A DNA stretch of 64,000 nucleotides from VAZQ01 sp035293945 (GTDB lineage: Bacteria; Pseudomonadota; Alphaproteobacteria; Rhizobiales; Xanthobacteraceae): contig DATGLV010000002.1 of the NCBI GenBank assembly GCA_035293945.1, positions 210,129 to 274,128 on the forward strand. Direction: 5' to 3'. Shown one piece after another: positions 8,139 to 16,941 of the stretch (the first letter of the stretch is position 1; each line of letters opens with the position of its first letter). Position numbers and translations under genes: made by a program. The notes under the pieces were generated by a model. The model did no database searches, was not told where the DNA came from, and was given only the letters and a program-made list of their open reading frames with translations.

Positions 8139-9047
8139 TCAATTCGGGGTGGGCGTGCCCTGAATCTTGGGCAGGTCGGCGGCCTGGGCCTCGGCGCCTT
8201 TCGGCGCCGGGCGTGCGGCGAGCTCGACGGTGAGGCGCTGCGCGTTTTCCGGCTGCATCTGCGCCATGATCTCCGACATGGTGCGCGGATTGATCGCCTT
8301 GGCGACCTCGATCAGGACGCGCATGTCAAGCCCGTCGAATATCTTGGCAGCGTCCTTGGCCTTCATGGACTCGTACATGGTGACGACGTTCTTGAAGCGC
8401 GCCTTCTCGGCATCGTCCTTCTGTTGCAGGTCGGCGTTGACGCGCTCCTCGATCTCCTTGAGCTCGTCGATCCGCCCGGCGACCCGCTTCTCGGCGGCCT
8501 TGAGCAGGTCTTCGCGCATGTCGAGCTCACGGGAGCGCTGATCGAGCTCGGCGCGGCGTTTCTGCAAGCTTTCCAGGATTGCCCGCTCTGACGGTGAGAC
8601 CGGATGCTCATCGAGCGGCACCTGCGTGCCGACGACCGCCGGGGGCACAGGTTCCTCGCCTTTCTTGGGTGGGCGCTGAGCCGCCGCGGGCGGTGCCTGA
8701 GCCGCAGTCGCAGGAGCGGCATCCGGCGATGGCGGGGTCGCCGGTGACGTGACGGCGCCGGTGAAGTCCGGATCGGAGCGATCGGGCGCGATCGCATCCT
8801 CCGCGTGCCGCGGCGCGAGGGCGAACCGGCTCGCGGGCACTGTTGCGGGAGCGGATGGTGGCGTCACCGCGTTGGCGCCGGTGATCTCCGGCGCGTCGAC
8901 GTCCTCGGTGGCGGTCGAATGCTGGAACAAATAAGGCGCGTCGAGCACCAGGGAAAGCGTCTTGAGCGCGAACAGCGCAACGGTCGCAATGAGGACGATC
9001 GGAACGAGCCGAATGTCGCGCAGCAGGCGGACCAAGATGCCGCTCAT
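8139..9047 (-). CDS. motE: MotE-like flagellar protein
   Basis: This is a 302-aa protein with one N-terminal transmembrane helix (about residues 14-36), a Pro/Ala-rich periplasmic linker, a long coiled coil (about 150-220) and a C-terminal MgtE-N-like fold with AAKIFDGLDMRVLIEVAKAI. This architecture matches MotE, the chaperone-like partner of MotC in rhizobial motility. It is the last gene of the leftward fliL-fliM-DUF6468 operon. Its ATG overlaps the previous stop as ATGA, so translation is probably coupled. The linker is longer than in short MotE proteins. Assignment is by architecture and neighbours; MotC itself is not in the window. Confidence 0.75.
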   Translation of the reverse strand: MSGILVRLLRDIRLVPIVLIATVALFALKTLSLVLDAPYLFQHSTATEDVDAPEITGANAVTPPSAPATVPASRFALAPRHAEDAIAPDRSDPDFTGAVTSPATPPSPDAAPATAAQAPPAAAQRPPKKGEEPVPPAVVGTQVPLDEHPVSPSERAILESLQKRRAELDQRSRELDMREDLLKAAEKRVAGRIDELKEIEERVNADLQQKDDAEKARFKNVVTMYESMKAKDAAKIFDGLDMRVLIEVAKAINPRTMSEIMAQMQPENAQRLTVELAARPAPKGAEAQAADLPKIQGTPTPN

Positions 9048-9505
9048 GCGGCCAGCGCACCCAATCGGGTGCGCGCGCGTTCGGCGAAAGCCTGCGCCGC
9101 GGCCGCGACTGCTTTGGGATCAGGCGCGCCAACGGTGCGCGCGTCGGCCGCGGCGATGCCCTCGCCTTCGTCTTCGCTTCGCCCGGCCGCAACGATGCGC
9201 GATAAGCGCTTGATCAAGAGGTCGCCTGCCTTGATCTGCTGGGAGAGCTCGGCGCAGCATTGGTCGGCGCTGCGCAAGCGCGCCCCGAGCGAGGCATCAC
9301 AATCGTGCGCGGTTGTCTTGAGGCCGGCGACCGCCCGCTCGGCGATCTCGGTCGCGGTGATCAACTCCCCGATCGTCGCCTTCAGCGATTGCTCATCGGC
9401 CTTGAGCCGCTTCAGCCGATTGTTGAGGGTGACGCAATAAGCGATCGTGAGCAGGAGCAAAATCGCAACCAAGCTCTCGATGATGAATCCGAAGCCGTTG
9501 GTCAC
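9044..9505 (-). CDS. DUF6468-type membrane protein of the fliM operon
   Basis: This 153-aa protein has one transmembrane helix near the N terminus (about residues 8-25, ESLVAILLLLTIAYCV) and then a mostly helical, probably coiled-coil region. It resembles the uncharacterised DUF6468 family that sits between fliM and motE in rhizobia. I chose GTG at 9505 because it overlaps the fliM stop as GTGA; the frame is open further upstream inside fliM but that extension has no membrane-protein character. The stop overlaps the next start as ATGA. A role in motor assembly is inferred only from the operon. Confidence 0.75.
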   Translation of the reverse strand: MTNGFGFIIESLVAILLLLTIAYCVTLNNRLKRLKADEQSLKATIGELITATEIAERAVAGLKTTAHDCDASLGARLRSADQCCAELSQQIKAGDLLIKRLSRIVAAGRSEDEGEGIAAADARTVGAPDPKAVAAAAQAFAERARTRLGALAA

Positions 9506-10683
9506 TGAGCCTCCATCCGGGTATTGCTCGATCCGTCCTTCTCGAACATCGCCATCGTCATTTTTGGCTTGCGCAAAGGCTTGGCGACACGCACCGCGAT
9601 GCGGTCGCCGACCCGTCCCATGCGGCCCTCGGTCATTATGACGTCGCCGCATCGCACGCTGATATTGGCCTCGGACTTGATGCCGAGCGGGAGCGTGTCG
9701 CCGAGCTTCAAGCTCATCAATTGCCGCAACGGCAATTTCGCTTCGTAAAGCACCGCCTTGACGGAGATTTCTGCCTGCGCGATCTCGGTCGCGAGGTGTC
9801 CTTCCCAGATCGGATCACGGCCGAATTTCTCGCCCATGAACATCTGGAGGAGCACCTCGCGGATCGGCTCGATCGTCGCGTAGGGCAACAGCAGCTCGAC
9901 ATTACCGCCGCGATCTTCCATGTCGATGCGCAACCGCACCAGGATGGCGGCATTGGCGGGGCGCGAGATCGCCGCAAAGCGCGGATTGGTCTCCAGCCGA
10001 TCGATGTTGAACTTGACCGGCGACAGCGGCTTGAAGGCCAGCTCGGCATCGGCAAGCACGACCTCGATCATGCGCTTGACCAGGTTGGTCTCGATGGTGG
10101 TGTAGGGCCGCCCCTCGACCCGGATCGCGTGACCGCCGCGGCGCCCGCCCAAAAGCACGTCGATGATCGAATAGATCAGGTTCGAGTTGACGGTGATCAG
10201 GCCGTAATTCTCCCACTCCTCGGCCTTGAACACCGCCAGGATCGCCGGCAGCGGAATGGAGTTGAGGTAGTCGCCGAACCGGACGGAGGTGATGCGATCG
10301 AGCGAGACCTCGACGTTGTCGGAGGTGAAATTGCGCAGCGACGTCGTCATCAGCCGGACCAGCCGGTCGAAGACGATCTCGAGCATCGGCAGACGCTCGT
10401 AGGAGACCATCGCCGAATCGATGATCGCCCGGATTCCGGAATTGTCGTTGAGCGAGATGTCGGCGAGGCTGAAGCCGAGCAGCCCGTCGATCTCTTCCTG
10501 GCTCAGAATGCGCTCGGCGCCGCCCCTGACCGCCTGGATGAACTGCGCGCCCTCCTCGAGCCCGTGCGGATCAGCCGCATTGCGACTGGCTTCCGCCTTG
10601 GCCTTGGCGGCATCGGCTTCAAGCGCGAGCCCCCATTCGGCGGCGAGCGCGTCCTGATCGATCTGGCCGTCGGGGGGGCTCAC
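9502..10683 (-). CDS. fliM: FliM, flagellar motor switch protein
   Basis: This is a 393-aa C-ring switch protein that binds CheY-P and FliG. Typical segments include NYGLITVNSNLIYSIIDVLLGG and, at the C terminus, LPLRQLMSLKLGDTLPL, the SpoA domain that packs with FliN. The CheY-binding motif (LSQEEIDGLL) is at residues 60-69 rather than at the extreme N terminus, so there is a ~58-residue extension. The start is GTG at 10683, overlapping the fliL stop as GTGA; no better start exists near by. It is the second gene of a four-gene chain in which every junction is a 4-bp overlap. Confidence 0.96.
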   Translation of the reverse strand: MSPPDGQIDQDALAAEWGLALEADAAKAKAEASRNAADPHGLEEGAQFIQAVRGGAERILSQEEIDGLLGFSLADISLNDNSGIRAIIDSAMVSYERLPMLEIVFDRLVRLMTTSLRNFTSDNVEVSLDRITSVRFGDYLNSIPLPAILAVFKAEEWENYGLITVNSNLIYSIIDVLLGGRRGGHAIRVEGRPYTTIETNLVKRMIEVVLADAELAFKPLSPVKFNIDRLETNPRFAAISRPANAAILVRLRIDMEDRGGNVELLLPYATIEPIREVLLQMFMGEKFGRDPIWEGHLATEIAQAEISVKAVLYEAKLPLRQLMSLKLGDTLPLGIKSEANISVRCGDVIMTEGRMGRVGDRIAVRVAKPLRKPKMTMAMFEKDGSSNTRMEAQ

Positions 10684-11210
10684 TGGACCACGATCTCCTT
10701 GAACAGGACGGCGGTGATGCGGCTCGGCGCGATTGCCGTGTTGACGCGGCGCGTGAGCTCCTCCTTCAGGCGATAGAGACCCGCCGAGCCGTCGAGATCG
10801 GTGGGCCTCAGCTCACGCAGATAGGTCTGAAAGGTGTCCATCACGCGCGGCATGGTCTGCTCGATCTGCGGCGCCAGGGCCGCATCGGGAATTTCAAGCA
10901 CGATCTTGACCTTGAGATATTGGGTCCGATCGGAGCCGACATTGGAAAGGTTGACCAGCACCTCCGGCACGTCGACGTAGGCCGGTGGCTTGGTGGGCGC
11001 ACTGGTCGCAGCCGCATTCTTAGTCCCGCCGGAGAGCAGGAACAGATAGGCGGCCGCACCGCCGCCGCCGACCACGAGCAATCCCGCGGCCGCCATGATG
11101 ATGAGCTTGAGGGGCAGCTTTCGCTTAGGTTGGGCGACTTCACCGCCATCGGCGGCGACATCTTCCTCCTCGACCTCCGCCTTCTCCATCTTCTTGGGCT
11201 TCGATGCCAT
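10680..11210 (-). CDS. fliL: FliL, flagellar basal body-associated protein
   Basis: This is a 176-aa single-pass membrane protein. A charged cytoplasmic N terminus (MASKPKKMEK...) precedes a transmembrane helix around residues 33-60, and the periplasmic domain holds YVDVPEVLVNLSNVGS and DRTQYLKVKIVLEI, typical of FliL. FliL surrounds the stators and supports torque. It starts at ATG 11210 and is first in the leftward operon with fliM, the DUF6468 gene and motE. A GGTTAAC half-site lies about 110 bp upstream in the region shared with flgF. Confidence 0.93.
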   Translation of the reverse strand: MASKPKKMEKAEVEEEDVAADGGEVAQPKRKLPLKLIIMAAAGLLVVGGGGAAAYLFLLSGGTKNAAATSAPTKPPAYVDVPEVLVNLSNVGSDRTQYLKVKIVLEIPDAALAPQIEQTMPRVMDTFQTYLRELRPTDLDGSAGLYRLKEELTRRVNTAIAPSRITAVLFKEIVVQ

Positions 11211-11568
11211 GGATCTCGTCTCGTCTTCGTCTCTTCGTCCCAGCCCGATCCACCCGCGGCCAAGCTTGTCCGCCGACCCACCCGCGTACCCGACGGTATG
11301 ACGTTAGGTTCCGAATGGTTAACGGATTGTTGCCAGCCGGCCTCAGCTCGGAAAGTTTTGCCTAGTGGATGGTAGCGAGGGAATGAATTTGCCGGTCTGC
11401 GGCCCTGCCGGTTTTTTGTCAACTTATTGTCCTCACAAACTTTTCTCCCTTGGCACGGTGCCTGCAGATGTTGCGGCGGGTCAGCGCTTGGGAGAGCGCG
11501 AGCTCAACCGCCCGAGAGACGGTGCTGCTGGGGAGCGGCCTTCCGCGGGCGAAGGGGAGAAGCAACCG
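11211..11568. promoter_or_regulatory. Divergent promoter region between fliL and flgF
   Basis: This 358-bp gap lies between divergent flagellar units. It contains a GGTTAAC half-site at 11317-11323 whose partner half is degenerate, a T-rich patch at 11411-11448, and a sigma-54-like element at 11451-11466. No convincing small gene is present, although the flgF frame is open through part of it. Confidence 0.6.
11451..11466 (+). promoter_or_regulatory. Sigma-54-like promoter of flgF
   Basis: The sequence TGGCACGGTGCCTGCA fits the -24/-12 pattern TGGCACG-N4-TTGCA with one mismatch (CTGC for TTGC) and the required GG-N10-GC spacing. It is about 100 bp upstream of the flgF start. Rod and hook genes are sigma-54 dependent in Caulobacter, so the placement makes sense. 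Confidence 0.5.
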
Positions 11569-12339
11569 ATGGATAATGCCTTGCTGATCGGGTTGTCGCG
11601 CCAACTCGTGCTCGGCCGCGAGCTCGAGGTGGTCGCCAACAACCTTGCCAACATGAACACCACCGGCTTCAAGGCCGACAACTCGCTGTTCGAGCAGTTC
11701 ATGATGCCGGAGGCGAGCGCCGACGTATTCCCGGCCGGCAGCCGTGACCTTGCCTACGTGCAGGATCGCGCCACTTGGCACAATCTCAGTGCCGGGCCCC
11801 TGCTCCGCACCGGCAATCCGCTCGACGTCGCCATCGACGGCAATGCCTTCCTGGTGGTGCAGACCGCGGCCGGGCAACGCTATACGCGCAACGGCGCGCT
11901 GCAGATCGCCGCCGACGGGACGCTGGTCACCTCTGCGGGCGATCCGGTGCTGGGCAATAGCGGACCGATCCAGTTCCAGACCACCGACCACGATATTTCC
12001 ATCGGCGAGGACGGCACGATCACGGTGCGTGAAGGCGCCAGCTCGACTTCCGACGCGGTGCGCGGGCAGCTGCAGCTCGCGCAATTCGCCGACCCGGCAG
12101 CGCTGCAGAAGGAAGGCTCGAGCCTGTTCTCCGCGCCCGCCGCCGCGGGTCCGCCGGGCCCGCCGCAGAACGTGCGCGTCGTGCAGGGCGCCATCGAGCA
12201 GTCGAACGTGAGCGCGGTGATGGAGATGACCCGGATGATCCAGGTCAGCCGCGCTTATGAAGACGTGGCCAACATCCTGCAGCAGGAAAACACCCAGCGC
12301 AGCACTGCGCTGGACAAGCTTGCGGCCGTTCCCGCTTAG
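11569..12339 (+). CDS. flgF: FlgF, proximal rod protein
   Basis: This 256-aa protein is the FlgF rod subunit. It has the N-terminal signature EVVANNLANMNTTGFKADNS, the central hook-basal-body domain with GNPLDVAIDGNAFLVVQT, and a C-terminal helix with MIQVSRAYEDVANIL. The start is ATG at 11569; upstream in-frame starts would add a low-complexity region not seen in FlgF. It is first in the rightward flgF-flgG-flgA-flgH run. A sigma-54-like promoter lies about 100 bp upstream. Confidence 0.95.
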   Translation: MDNALLIGLSRQLVLGRELEVVANNLANMNTTGFKADNSLFEQFMMPEASADVFPAGSRDLAYVQDRATWHNLSAGPLLRTGNPLDVAIDGNAFLVVQTAAGQRYTRNGALQIAADGTLVTSAGDPVLGNSGPIQFQTTDHDISIGEDGTITVREGASSTSDAVRGQLQLAQFADPAALQKEGSSLFSAPAAAGPPGPPQNVRVVQGAIEQSNVSAVMEMTRMIQVSRAYEDVANILQQENTQRSTALDKLAAVPA

Positions 12340-12379
12340 AGCGGGATGGCTTGCTCGATCCGGCTCAAGATTCATGGTG

Positions 12380-12452
12380 GAGCATGATCCTTTCCGAAAA
12401 CCGGCAATCACCCTCGCTTTCGCCTGGGCAGGCCTTATCCGGGATCGTGCTC
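12380..12452. repeat. Palindromic intergenic element
   Basis: GAGCATGATCC at 12380-12390 is mirrored by GGGATCGTGCTC at 12441-12452, forming an imperfect inverted repeat around a ~50-bp centre that includes TTTCCGAAAACCGG. This resembles the short interspersed palindromes common between genes in Bradyrhizobium-like genomes. It lies between flgF and flgG and could form a hairpin in the transcript, perhaps modulating expression of flgG relative to flgF. Confidence 0.6.
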
Positions 12453-12471
12453 TAGATCAGGAACCATAAAC

Positions 12472-13257
12472 ATGCGCGCGCTCGACATCGCGGCCTCCGG
12501 AATGGCGGCACAGGACCTCAACGTTCAGGTCATCTCCAACAACATCGCCAACATGAACACGACCGGCTACAAGCGCCAGCGTGCCGATTTCCAGGATCTC
12601 CTGTACGAGCATGTGAGCCGGGTCGGCACGCAGACCTCGGCGCAGGGAAACATCCTGCCGGTCGGCATCGATATCGGCGGCGGCGTCAAGACCGTCGGCA
12701 CGCCGCGGCTGATCACGCAGGGCACGCTGTCGCAGACCGGCAACACGCTCGATACGGCGATCATCGGCGACGGCTTCTTCAAGATACTGATGCCCGACGG
12801 CAGCTTCTCCTACACGCGCGACGGCTCGTTCCAGATGGACGCGCAAGGCCGCATCGTCACGCCCGAAGGTAACGTGGTGCAGCCCGGGATCACCATCCCG
12901 CAGAACTCCACCGCCATCACCATCAACTCACAGGGACAGGTGTCGGTGACGGTGCCTGGCAGCACCACGCCGACCATTCTCGGCCAGCTGACACTCACGC
13001 GCTTTCTCAACGAGGCCGGCCTGCAGCCCGTCGGCGACAACCTGTTCACCGAAACGCCCGCCTCCGGCGCCCCGCAGGATGGACAGGCGAGCCTCGACGG
13101 CTACGGCTCGATCCAGCAGGGCAGCCTCGAGCAGGCGAACGTCGATCCGGTGCTGGAAATCTCCAATCTGATCGCCGCGCAGCGGGCCTATGAGATGAAT
13201 TCCAAGGTCATCACCGCGGCCGACGAAATGCTCAAGACCACGTCGAACCTGCAATGA
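12472..13257 (+). CDS. flgG: FlgG, distal rod protein
   Basis: This is a 261-aa distal rod protein of normal length. It has VISNNIANMNTTGYKRQRADFQDLL at the N terminus (quoted in part: NNIANMNTTGYK), a central segment with TQGTLSQTGNTLDTAIIGDG, and the C-terminal helix ISNLIAAQRAYEMNSKVI, all diagnostic of FlgG. The start ATG has an AGGAACC site upstream. The stop overlaps the flgA start as ATGA, so flgG and flgA are coupled. It sits 132 bp after flgF. Confidence 0.97.
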   Translation: MRALDIAASGMAAQDLNVQVISNNIANMNTTGYKRQRADFQDLLYEHVSRVGTQTSAQGNILPVGIDIGGGVKTVGTPRLITQGTLSQTGNTLDTAIIGDGFFKILMPDGSFSYTRDGSFQMDAQGRIVTPEGNVVQPGITIPQNSTAITINSQGQVSVTVPGSTTPTILGQLTLTRFLNEAGLQPVGDNLFTETPASGAPQDGQASLDGYGSIQQGSLEQANVDPVLEISNLIAAQRAYEMNSKVITAADEMLKTTSNLQ

Positions 13258-14267
13258 GATTCACCATGACTCGCCGCATGACATTCGCCGTTATCTTCGC
13301 AGCTTTGTTGGCGTCGACTGCACCGGCCGCCGCGCAGATCCATGGCGCCACCCCATCCAGGGGGCCGGCGCTCAAGCCGGCCGTCACGGTCACCGGCGAT
13401 ATCGTGCGCATCGGCGATCTCGTCGAGAACGCCGGCGCAGTCGCCGAGGTGCCGATCTTTCGCGCGCCCGATCTCGGGCAGACCGGCAATGTGACGGTGG
13501 CAAGCGTGCTCGAGGCCGTGCGCGGGCAGCATCTCGTGGGCCTCGACACGCGCGGCCTCTCCGCGATCGCGGTCACGCATGCGGGGCGGGCCATCACCGC
13601 AAAAGACATTGAAGCACGCGTTCTCGCGAGCCTCGCCGGCAGATACGGCCTCCCGAGCGCGGCCGATCTTGCAGTCGTTTTCGACAACCCAGTGCGGACC
13701 GTCGAGGTCGAGGCGACGGCAACCGACGAGCTCGCGGTGACCCGTCTCGGCTACGAGCCGCGCACGGGGCGCTTTGATGTGGACTTCGACCTGCCCGGCA
13801 GTGTGGTGGCGCGACGCCTGCCGCTGCATTTCACCGGCATCGTAACCGAGACCTTCACCGCGGTCGTGCCGACCCACGAGATTGCGCAGGGCCAGGTGCT
13901 GAGGGCATCCGATCTCGCTGCGGAACGCCGGCCGAAAGCCGGCCAAAGCGCCACCACCCTGACGGCGATCGAGCAGGCGGAGGGTCTCACCGCCAAGCAT
14001 TCCCTCGTGGCCGGCCAGGTCCTGCATCAGGCCGATGTGGCAAAGCCCGAGCTGGTCGGGCGCGGGGACAATGTCACGATCGTGTTCGAGGTGCCGGGCA
14101 TCGCGCTCTCCGTCATCGGCAAGGCGAATGAAGCCGGCGCGCTCGGCGATATCATCAACGTTGTCAATTTGCAGTCCAAGCACACGATCCAGGCGACCGT
14201 CGTCGGCCCCGACCGTGTCAGCGTGAGCCCTGCGCCCTCCCGCCTCGCCGAGAACGCCACCCGCTGA
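13254..14267 (+). CDS. flgA: FlgA, P-ring assembly chaperone
   Basis: This 337-aa periplasmic protein helps polymerise the FlgI P ring. It has a signal peptide ending near APAAAQ (about residue 28), an N-terminal region with VTVTGDIVRIGDLVENAG, and a C-terminal SAF domain with VPTHEIAQGQVLRASDL and GLTAKHSLVAGQVL, plus the final GALGDIINVVNLQSKHTI segment conserved in FlgA. ATG at 13254 overlaps the flgG stop; an internal ATG at 13266 is also possible. The long N-terminal domain is typical of alphaproteobacterial FlgA. Confidence 0.93.
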   Translation: MRFTMTRRMTFAVIFAALLASTAPAAAQIHGATPSRGPALKPAVTVTGDIVRIGDLVENAGAVAEVPIFRAPDLGQTGNVTVASVLEAVRGQHLVGLDTRGLSAIAVTHAGRAITAKDIEARVLASLAGRYGLPSAADLAVVFDNPVRTVEVEATATDELAVTRLGYEPRTGRFDVDFDLPGSVVARRLPLHFTGIVTETFTAVVPTHEIAQGQVLRASDLAAERRPKAGQSATTLTAIEQAEGLTAKHSLVAGQVLHQADVAKPELVGRGDNVTIVFEVPGIALSVIGKANEAGALGDIINVVNLQSKHTIQATVVGPDRVSVSPAPSRLAENATR

Positions 14268-14306
14268 ACGTCCGCGAACAGAAAGCAGCGATTGCAAGTG
14301 AGCCAC

Positions 14307-15065
14307 ATGTCCAAGGCGGACCGAATTTCCAGACTGCTCGCCGCGAGCTCGCTCGCCGTGCTCGCCTCGCTGATGGGCGGCTGCTCCTCGCTCGAGCGCT
14401 TGCGGAATATCGGCGAGCAGCCGCAGCTCGCCTCGATCGACAACCCGACCACCCAGCCGGGCTACAAGCCGGTGCAAATGCCGATGCCGGAGCCGACGCC
14501 TGCCATCTACAACGAGAACTCGCTCTGGCGGTCGGGCTCGCGCGAATTCTTCAAGGATCAGCGCGCGCATCAGATCGGCGACATCCTGACGGTGGTCGTC
14601 AACATCACAGACACCGCCAAGACCTCGGACGAGACCCAGCGCAGCCGTTCCAACACCGAGGATTCGGGCATCACGGACTTCATCGGTTCCAAAACCATCC
14701 CGAACAAGGCAACCTCGGTCCTGCCCGGCCGGCTTCTGACCACAGACTCGACTGCCTCGAGCGACGGCAAAGGCTCGATCAATCGCCAGGAGGCGGTGCA
14801 AACGAACGTGGCCGCAGTGGTGACGCAGGTTCTTCCCAACGGCAACCTGGTGGTCGAGGGCAAGCAGGAGCTGCGCGTCAACTTCGAGATCCGCGAGCTC
14901 ATCGTGGCCGGCATCGTGCGTCCGGAGGACATCCAGAGCGACAACACCATCGATTCAACCAAGATCGCGGAAGCGCGCATTGCCTATGGGGGACGCGGAC
15001 AGATCACCGACGTGCAGCAGCCCCGCTACGGCCAGCAGGTGATGGACGTTCTGTTGCCTTTCTGA
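14307..15065 (+). CDS. flgH: FlgH, L-ring lipoprotein
   Basis: This is a 252-aa outer-membrane lipoprotein forming the flagellar L ring. A signal peptide leads to a lipobox-like LMGGCSS with the lipidated Cys near residue 26. Later segments match FlgH: RAHQIGDILTVVVNITDTAK, LPNGNLVVEGKQELRVN and YGGRGQITDVQQPRYGQQV. I prefer ATG at 14307, which has AAGTGAG six bases upstream; a TTG at 14292 is possible. It ends the flgF-flgG-flgA-flgH unit and is followed by a hairpin. Confidence 0.95.
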   Translation: MSKADRISRLLAASSLAVLASLMGGCSSLERLRNIGEQPQLASIDNPTTQPGYKPVQMPMPEPTPAIYNENSLWRSGSREFFKDQRAHQIGDILTVVVNITDTAKTSDETQRSRSNTEDSGITDFIGSKTIPNKATSVLPGRLLTTDSTASSDGKGSINRQEAVQTNVAAVVTQVLPNGNLVVEGKQELRVNFEIRELIVAGIVRPEDIQSDNTIDSTKIAEARIAYGGRGQITDVQQPRYGQQVMDVLLPF

Positions 15066-15124
15066 CCAGCCTCGCAAGCTCTTCGGCTCCCCGCCGTCTG
15101 CAGCGCGCGCAAACGGCGACCCGA

Positions 15125-15157
15125 CACGGCCTCCGGTGCTCCCCGCCGGGGGCCGTG
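15125..15157. terminator. Hairpin between convergent flgH and TPR-GT gene
   Basis: CACGGCC at 15125-15131 pairs with GGCCGTG at 15151-15157 in the 104-bp gap between two converging genes. No strong T-tract follows on either strand, so it may be a weak bidirectional terminator. Confidence 0.45.
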
Positions 15158-15169
15158 ATCGTTTCACCT

Positions 15170-16771
15170 TCAGGCGCGGCGCAATATCCGCGGCTTCGTG
15201 TTGGCTGCCGCGGACCAATCGCTCAGCTCATGGCACAGCGCCTCGATCGCGCGCCCCCAGTCGCCGAATGCGTGCTGGCGGAACAGGCGCGCGGTCGGGT
15301 ACCAGGGGCTGTCGGAGCGCCCGCGCAGCCAGCGAAAATCCGCGCCATAGGGCAGCAGCAGGAAAAGCGGCTTGCCTATGGCGCCGGCAAGATGCGCAAC
15401 CGCGGTGTCGACTGCAATCACCGCATCGAGCGGCGCGATGGCGGTGGCGGTGGCGGCGAAATCAGCAAATGGCCCGGCGAGCGAAAGCTGCGGAAGGGCG
15501 TGCGCGAGCTCGGCATCGCCGGCGCTGATCTCCTGCTGGAGACCGGTAAATTCAATCTGCGGCAAATCAAACAGCGGCCGCAGCTTGGCGAGCTGCAGCG
15601 ATCGATTGAGGTCGTTCTTGTGCAAGGGATCGCCCGCCCAGGCGATACCGATCCGCAGTGGCCGGCCCGGCGCGCGATCATCGGCAGGCGGAGCGGCTTG
15701 CGCTTTCTCGGCCGGCGGCGCGAGATAAGGGATGTCGGCCGGGATCGTGGAAAGCGTCGTGCGCAACGCGAGTGGCAGGCTCATCAGCGGGCACTGCAGA
15801 TCGAATTCCGGCAGTGGCCGGCCATGCGCGACAACCTCGACTGGCAGCGATGCCGCCAGAAGACGCGCCAAAACCGCCTGAACCTCGAGGACAACCCGCG
15901 CGCCGAGCGCCGCCACACGCGGAGCGTAGCGGACGAACTGGATCGTGTCGCCATAGCCCTGCTCCGCATAGAGCAGGATGGTCTTGCCGGCGAGCGGCCG
16001 ATCCCCGAGCCACAAAGGCCGCGCGAGCTTGCGGCGGTGGGCCGCGAAGGCGGCCGTCGCCCAGCGGTGCTCATAGGCCTCCCAGCCGGCCGCAAAGTCT
16101 CCCAACGTCAGGCGGATCAGGCTTTCCACGAAGCGCGCTTCGGCAAAATCCGGCGTGCAGGCCCGCGCGCGGCTCACATCCATCAGCGCCTCGCGCGGGC
16201 AATCGATCCTCCGCAACGCAATCGCCCGGTTGGTGAGGAGCCGCGCATGCTTGGGAGCGATCCTCAATCCGGCATCGAAGCTTGCAATCGCCTCATGCAC
16301 GCGATTGAGCTTGAGCAGGGCGTTGCCCCGATTGCCGAACGCACCGACATGGTCGGGGCAAAGCGCCAGCGCACGGTCAAAGCTCGCAAGCGCTTCGGCG
16401 ATGCGATCGATGCGCAGCCAGGCGACGCCCAAGCCATTGTGCGTGTCCGCATCCTCCGGTGCGATCCGGCATGCGGCCTCATAGCAGGGAACCGCGTCTT
16501 GGGCTCGCCCCGCTGCCAGGAGCACCAGACCCAAATCACCTTGTGCATCTGCCCGGCACGGGTCGAGCGCCAAGGCAGCACGCAGGAGCTTTTCGGCGCG
16601 CTCGAGCCTCCCGCGCTGATAGTGGAGCATGGCGGTGAGATGGAGCGCATCGAAATGCCGCGGGTCGCGGCGCAGGATCTCGGCATAGAGCTGCTCCGCC
16701 GCGTCGAGCTCGCCCGCTTCATGCAGGCGGCGAGCACGACGGAATCGCGGCGAGAGCTGTGAAGGTCGCAT
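15170..16771 (-). CDS. TPR-glycosyltransferase fusion, paralogue 1
   Basis: This 533-aa protein joins TPR repeats (about residues 15-215) to a GT9/heptosyltransferase-like domain (about 255-520). Landmarks in the second part are AEQGYGD at 269-275, CPLMSLPLAL, GIAWAGDPLHKNDLNRS, VDTAVAHLAGA and the terminal DSPWYPTARLFRQ. The family is annotated elsewhere as TPR-containing glycosyltransferase; the acceptor is unknown, but TPR-fused transferases that modify proteins are common. ATG at 16771 was chosen over a TTG upstream. It lies inside the flagellar cluster between flgH and fliX and has four related modules elsewhere in the window, so flagellin or another axial protein is a plausible target. 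Confidence 0.8.
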   Translation of the reverse strand: MRPSQLSPRFRRARRLHEAGELDAAEQLYAEILRRDPRHFDALHLTAMLHYQRGRLERAEKLLRAALALDPCRADAQGDLGLVLLAAGRAQDAVPCYEAACRIAPEDADTHNGLGVAWLRIDRIAEALASFDRALALCPDHVGAFGNRGNALLKLNRVHEAIASFDAGLRIAPKHARLLTNRAIALRRIDCPREALMDVSRARACTPDFAEARFVESLIRLTLGDFAAGWEAYEHRWATAAFAAHRRKLARPLWLGDRPLAGKTILLYAEQGYGDTIQFVRYAPRVAALGARVVLEVQAVLARLLAASLPVEVVAHGRPLPEFDLQCPLMSLPLALRTTLSTIPADIPYLAPPAEKAQAAPPADDRAPGRPLRIGIAWAGDPLHKNDLNRSLQLAKLRPLFDLPQIEFTGLQQEISAGDAELAHALPQLSLAGPFADFAATATAIAPLDAVIAVDTAVAHLAGAIGKPLFLLLPYGADFRWLRGRSDSPWYPTARLFRQHAFGDWGRAIEALCHELSDWSAAANTKPRILRRA

Positions 16772-16843
16772 GCACAGGCCCGTGCACAAGCCCGCTGTAT
16801 TCGTGGCCGGCTTTGTTTCCTAACGAGCGGTAAACAGCCATGG

Positions 16844-16858
16844 TAAACGAACGGTTAA
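16844..16858. promoter_or_regulatory. Imperfect CtrA-type box
   Basis: TAAACGAACGGTTAA fits TAAA-N7-TTAA, one base off the CtrA pattern in one half. A second, weaker copy (CTAA-N7-TAAA) lies 24 bp to the left at 16820-16834. The pair is 50-90 bp upstream of TPR-glycosyltransferase paralogue 1. Confidence 0.4.
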
Positions 16859-16941
16859 CCGTCGCCGCCTCCCCTTGGGACATCGACCAAGCGGACGTTG
16901 ATGGCGGCGGATATTGAAGGCGCGGAAGTGAACGCGCGATC

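Noticed and set aside
13188..14801. 537-codon open frame on the minus strand
   Set aside because: It covers flgG, flgA and flgH, which have clear family matches; its composition (Arg/His/Asp) is that of a shadow frame.
15155..16762. 535-codon open frame on the plus strand
   Set aside because: It is antisense to the TPR-glycosyltransferase, which has all expected motifs.
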